A stretch of 64,000 nucleotides of DNA, from assembly GCA_023429995.1 (NCBI GenBank), contig JAEZCE010000005.1, forward strand, positions 1-64,000, in the 5' to 3' direction. This DNA comes from Bacillota bacterium. GTDB lineage: Bacteria > Bacillota > UBA4882 > UBA8346. The notes under the pieces are model-generated. The model had not been told where the DNA came from, did no database searches, and saw only the letters and a list, made by a program, of their open reading frames with translations. The number at the start of each line of letters is the position of its first letter. Position 1 is the stretch's first letter. This document shows, in pieces, positions 61,248 to 64,000 of this stretch. The position numbers and the translations under genes were made by a program.

Positions 61248-63278
61248 TTATACTTTCGGTCCCTTTGAGCCGGTGTGGTAGATTGCTTCCAGGCTTCGAA
61301 CTACATTCCCGAATCCGTTACGGGTTACTTCAGGCAATTCTTGAATGGAGGCCATTTTCCGGATTTCCCCGCCGATCTCCCTGGCAAGGGCTGCCCGATC
61401 GAGTTGCAGGCCAAGTTGGGTCAGGCAGTTCTGGGCTCTGGGGATGATCGAATCGTTTCCCTGAAGGATTTGAATGGAAGCTCCCAGAAGGGCAAGGTGT
61501 TTTTCATAAATTCGGGTAATTTTGGCGAAAATATATTCATCCGGAAAACAATCTTCCAAATAGCATTGGTCATAAGCCTTTTGAAAACATTCTCCAAAAA
61601 GAACAAATTCGGAAGGTTCCTCGCCGTTGTGGAGAATCCAGTTTTGCTCAAAATTGCCGATGGTGTTTCTCGCATTCTTGTCCGAATTTAAGAGGGTGGC
61701 GACCGGGATGTTTTTACCTTGCATCAAAATATGCAGGTGGATCCCTTCCAGATTTGCGGCGGTGGGGATGAGAAACAAGTTCTCAATAAATTCTGCCGAT
61801 TCTGAACGTTCCCACAAATTTAGCAGCTCTTTCAGTAAAAAATACGCATCCTGGGGTACGATAACATTCAGCGCTTCCGGGAGATAGCAAAGGCCGCTCT
61901 TAATTTTCAAAGCCGCTTCCAATACCATTTTTTCCTCAGGTTTGCATTGGGTAATGTCCCGGCAAACGATAGTCCCGGCGTCTTTTTCCGATAAAATCCG
62001 GACGTTTTCGGGTTGGTTTAAATTGAGCAACATCGGCAGGTGAGTGGTATAGATTAAGGTATTGTCCTTTGAATATTCTTCCAACCTGTGGATTAAGTCC
62101 ACCTGGGCGCCGGGATGCAAATGCAACCCGGGTTCATCCATTAGAACAACGCAATTTTGAAAGGTGCCCCGGCTTTCATTCATGAACATAACATCAAAGG
62201 AAAAAAACCATTGAAATCCCCGGGAACGTTCCTCAAGCCGGATTAAAGCCGAATCATTGTAATCCTTCACATAGGTATAAAAGAATCTCCCGTCGGAGTG
62301 GAATTGAACTTCATAATAGTCCTGTTGCCAGTGATTGGAAATGATTTTTGTAAAATTTGTCGATGCGTCGGCCAAATCATATTGGAGTTGGTCCCGCTCC
62401 ATCGGATTATCCGTTTTGATCAGGTTTTCAAGATCTAAATCGGCCAGGCCCAGGATGGATAAAAAAGTCTTGTCCGTCTCAGTCAGTTGGTCCTGATCTC
62501 TGCGCTGTTTCAGCTGCAATAGATTGGCGCTGCCGGAGAAAACTTGATAATCGGACATATAAATAAAAATGGGAATATGTTTAAATATGTAATCCTCGGC
62601 TTTTTCAATAATGGTCATTGTTTCGGCCAGTTTTCGCGAAATAATCGAAACCTGATTGGCATAACTGAAGATAAAGGCTTCTTCGTTTTTGGTTTCCGGC
62701 GCCGCGGGTTCCGAATGAACGACAGCCCGTAATTCCGTTACTTTGGCGCTGAACATTTGCACGATTTCGGAAAAACGGCCTTCGTAGGCAAACGTCCTGG
62801 CCTCTTCAATATATTCCAGGGCTTTTTGACGGAAGGAATCACCCACCGGCTCTTGAAAGCTTGGGAAACTTGAGAAAATCTCTTCCAGCTCTTTGGGTTG
62901 ATGTTTATCCGGGAAAAGCCCGACCGGAAAATCAACTGTCCATTTTCCGGAATAATCTTTGGTAACCAAATATTCCTTTTTGCGAACGGCTTGTCCGGTT
63001 AGATTGGATAACTCAACAAGCTCCTCATCGGTTAATTCAAAACGGGCCGAGGATACCACCTGCTGTTCGTTCCGTTCTTTTCTGCGGTTGCGGGGCCATT
63101 CGATCTCCAAAGAATAATCATCACTGTTTTGGGAGGGATGAAACTTATAGAGCGCTTTAAGAAGGGAGGTCTTGCCGGAGCCATTTTTACCGATTAAGGC
63201 CGTTAGTGAATTAATGTCGATCCAACCGGAATCAACAATGCATTTGTACATTTGAATGCGGAATGCTTTCAGACGCAT
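61248..63278 (-). CDS. OLD-like AAA/ABC-type ATPase with degenerate Toprim-like tail
   Basis: The 676-residue protein starts with the SMC/RecF-like core MRLKAFRIQMYKCIVDSGWI and Walker A IGKNGSGKTSLLKAL (residues 29-43). A long helical insertion follows. The ABC-type signature is at about 350-361 (ERSRGFQWFFSF), Walker B at 377-383 (VVLMDEP, then GLHLHP), and a TTHLPM switch at 411-416. After this, LNVIVPQDAYFLL (470-482) and VATLLNSDKNA (526-536) lie where OLD proteins have the Toprim VVEGxTD and LLDxDxxG motifs; the first Glu and the first Asp are missing, so nuclease activity is doubtful. GGAGA precedes ATG 63278. It heads a three-gene unit with the TPR proteins, probably as ATP-driven switch or effector partner. 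Confidence 0.88.
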   Translation of the reverse strand: MRLKAFRIQMYKCIVDSGWIDINSLTALIGKNGSGKTSLLKALYKFHPSQNSDDYSLEIEWPRNRRKERNEQQVVSSARFELTDEELVELSNLTGQAVRKKEYLVTKDYSGKWTVDFPVGLFPDKHQPKELEEIFSSFPSFQEPVGDSFRQKALEYIEEARTFAYEGRFSEIVQMFSAKVTELRAVVHSEPAAPETKNEEAFIFSYANQVSIISRKLAETMTIIEKAEDYIFKHIPIFIYMSDYQVFSGSANLLQLKQRRDQDQLTETDKTFLSILGLADLDLENLIKTDNPMERDQLQYDLADASTNFTKIISNHWQQDYYEVQFHSDGRFFYTYVKDYNDSALIRLEERSRGFQWFFSFDVMFMNESRGTFQNCVVLMDEPGLHLHPGAQVDLIHRLEEYSKDNTLIYTTHLPMLLNLNQPENVRILSEKDAGTIVCRDITQCKPEEKMVLEAALKIKSGLCYLPEALNVIVPQDAYFLLKELLNLWERSESAEFIENLFLIPTAANLEGIHLHILMQGKNIPVATLLNSDKNARNTIGNFEQNWILHNGEEPSEFVLFGECFQKAYDQCYLEDCFPDEYIFAKITRIYEKHLALLGASIQILQGNDSIIPRAQNCLTQLGLQLDRAALAREIGGEIRKMASIQELPEVTRNGFGNVVRSLEAIYHTGSKGPKV

Positions 63279-63686
63279 GAAGGATATCTCCTATCTTTTT
63301 TTAAAACTGGAAAATTTATAAAAAAGTGGTTTAAGTATTTAATAAAGACAAATTTTGAGGTTTAATGATACTTCTTTCCTTCTAAAATATTACCATATGA
63401 GTTATTTAAAAATCAATGAATAATATGAAAACCTTTGGAAATATGCTTGATGAGTGGTATGTTTTTTGGAAGAGATTTGCGAAAAATTAAGAAAAATTTA
63501 ACATAAATCTCTTTGTTTATGGGGAGTTTGAGGGAAATATGTCAATATTGTTAATTGTGAAAATATAATAAAATTGAAATAGATTTTTTTTCGGAGTTTT
63601 AATGGCAAACTTGGTATTCCGCCGGAAAACAAAAAAATTAGTGGGATTTATGAAGAACTTCGTGAATCCGGATAAAAGTTTTTAAT
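63279..63686. promoter_or_regulatory. AT-rich upstream region of the ATPase-TPR unit
   Basis: On the minus strand TTGATT (63416-63411), an 18-base spacer and TAATAT (63392-63387) form a plausible promoter, giving a leader of about 100 nt before ATG 63278. In the other direction, 63590-63675 contains a short open stretch (NGKLGIPPENKKISGIYEEL) without a start, perhaps a gene remnant. No other feature is supported. Confidence 0.35.
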
Positions 63687-64000
63687 TTACAGTTTTCCCT
63701 CCGCCAGCATTTGGGAGATGGTTACAAAATGGTAGCCGTGGAGTTTGCCGTCATGGATGATTTCCGGCAATGCTTCATGGCTGCCCCGCAGATCTTCCTG
63801 CTTGCTGTCGGCCGCACAGTGCTGCAAGATGATATTGCCGCGGTTTAACTTCGGTACTACATTGGTCAGAACTTCCCTCTCTTTTAGGCCTCTCCAGTCC
63901 AGAGAGTCGACGGTCCATAGGATAATATGATAGCCGAGTTTGCTGATGGTTTCCACGGATGCCGGATCTAAAGCGCCGTAGGGAGGACGGAAAATCATGG
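63687..64000 (-). CDS. Polysaccharide deacetylase, C-terminal part (cut by window end)
   Basis: The visible 104 residues are the C-terminal half of a NodB-type carbohydrate esterase 4 domain: motif 3 RPPYGALD, the strand IILWTVDSLDWRG, NVVPKLNRGNIILQHCAADS, and GYHFVTISQMLAEGKL. In Bacillota such enzymes (PdaA/PdaB group) deacetylate peptidoglycan in spore cortex or vegetative wall. The N-terminal part with the TFDDG and HSxxH motifs lies beyond the window, so activity and start cannot be judged. The gene is upstream of and on the same strand as the ATPase-TPR unit. Confidence 0.9.
   Translation of the reverse strand, partial: MIFRPPYGALDPASVETISKLGYHIILWTVDSLDWRGLKEREVLTNVVPKLNRGNIILQHCAADSKQEDLRGSHEALPEIIHDGKLHGYHFVTISQMLAEGKL

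Noticed and set aside
63590..63675. Short protein-like stretch NGKLGIPPENKKISGIYEEL
   Set aside because: It has no start codon and a stop close upstream. At most it is an unidentified remnant, too short to annotate.

Overview
The window reads as chromosome of a mid-GC, endospore-forming member of the Bacillota. The signs are a Spo0E-like phosphatase, an AbrB/SpoVT-type regulator, a CsaB-type pyruvyl transferase with a TagA/WecG glycosyltransferase, NAD-dependent LigA, GatCAB, YitT and a PdaA-like deacetylase, with strong GGAGG ribosome sites and frequent TTG/GTG starts. I cannot name the genus from sequence alone.

Layout. (1) 1-1.5 kb: a 42-bp minisatellite cut by the window edge, then gene-free DNA with degenerate repeats. 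(2) 1.5-14.5 kb: an accessory defence island. It holds a type I restriction-modification operon (degenerate methylase-specificity fusion, hsdM, hsdS, hsdR), a decayed copy of the hsdR tail, a UvrD-like helicase, a DUF1643-like protein, a uracil-DNA-glycosylase-like gene broken by one stop codon, a divergent XRE regulator / RadC-like pair around a perfect 19-bp inverted repeat, and a DUF6809 protein. Two inverted copies of a structured repeat, whose hairpin arms seem to covary, lie at about 1.02-1.19 and 13.72-13.93 kb and bracket most of the island. (3) 15-20.6 kb: a five-gene peptide-type ABC importer, then a DUF2284 protein on the other strand and thioredoxin. (4) 22-25.2 kb: modD-modA-modB-modC for molybdate/tungstate uptake. 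(5) 25.3-30.2 kb: an MscS channel, a 41-residue zinc-ribbon protein, a TauE/SafE remnant, a LysR regulator divergent from a YeiH-type exporter, and decayed pyrK-pyrD. (6) 30.7-34.4 kb: a PRPP-synthetase-like gene, abrB, a ketopantoate reductase and a GNAT protein, bracketed by inverted copies of a two-hairpin, MITE-like repeat. (7) 34.6-47.1 kb: spo0E-like gene, ligA, a DnaQ-BRCT exonuclease, gatCAB, DUF4330, then a cell-wall polymer block (O-antigen-ligase-like, csaB, tagA/wecG), yitT and a DedA gene. (8) 47.2-63.3 kb, minus strand: the most unusual part, a three-gene unit of an OLD-like ATPase, a 3530-residue TPR protein and an 1130-residue TPR protein. (9) 63.7 kb to the end: the C-terminal part of a polysaccharide deacetylase.

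The best candidate for an undescribed system is (8). Both TPR proteins share an N-terminal domain that looks like a nucleoside-deoxyribosyltransferase/TIR-like fold in which the usual catalytic glutamate is replaced (Lys in one, Ala in the other). They are followed by about 65 and 17 repeats with a 47-residue period. The ATPase keeps its ATP-site motifs but its Toprim-like tail has lost key acidic residues. I read the unit as a sensor/scaffold plus ATP-switch module, possibly defensive or signalling. Its function is not known from the sequence.
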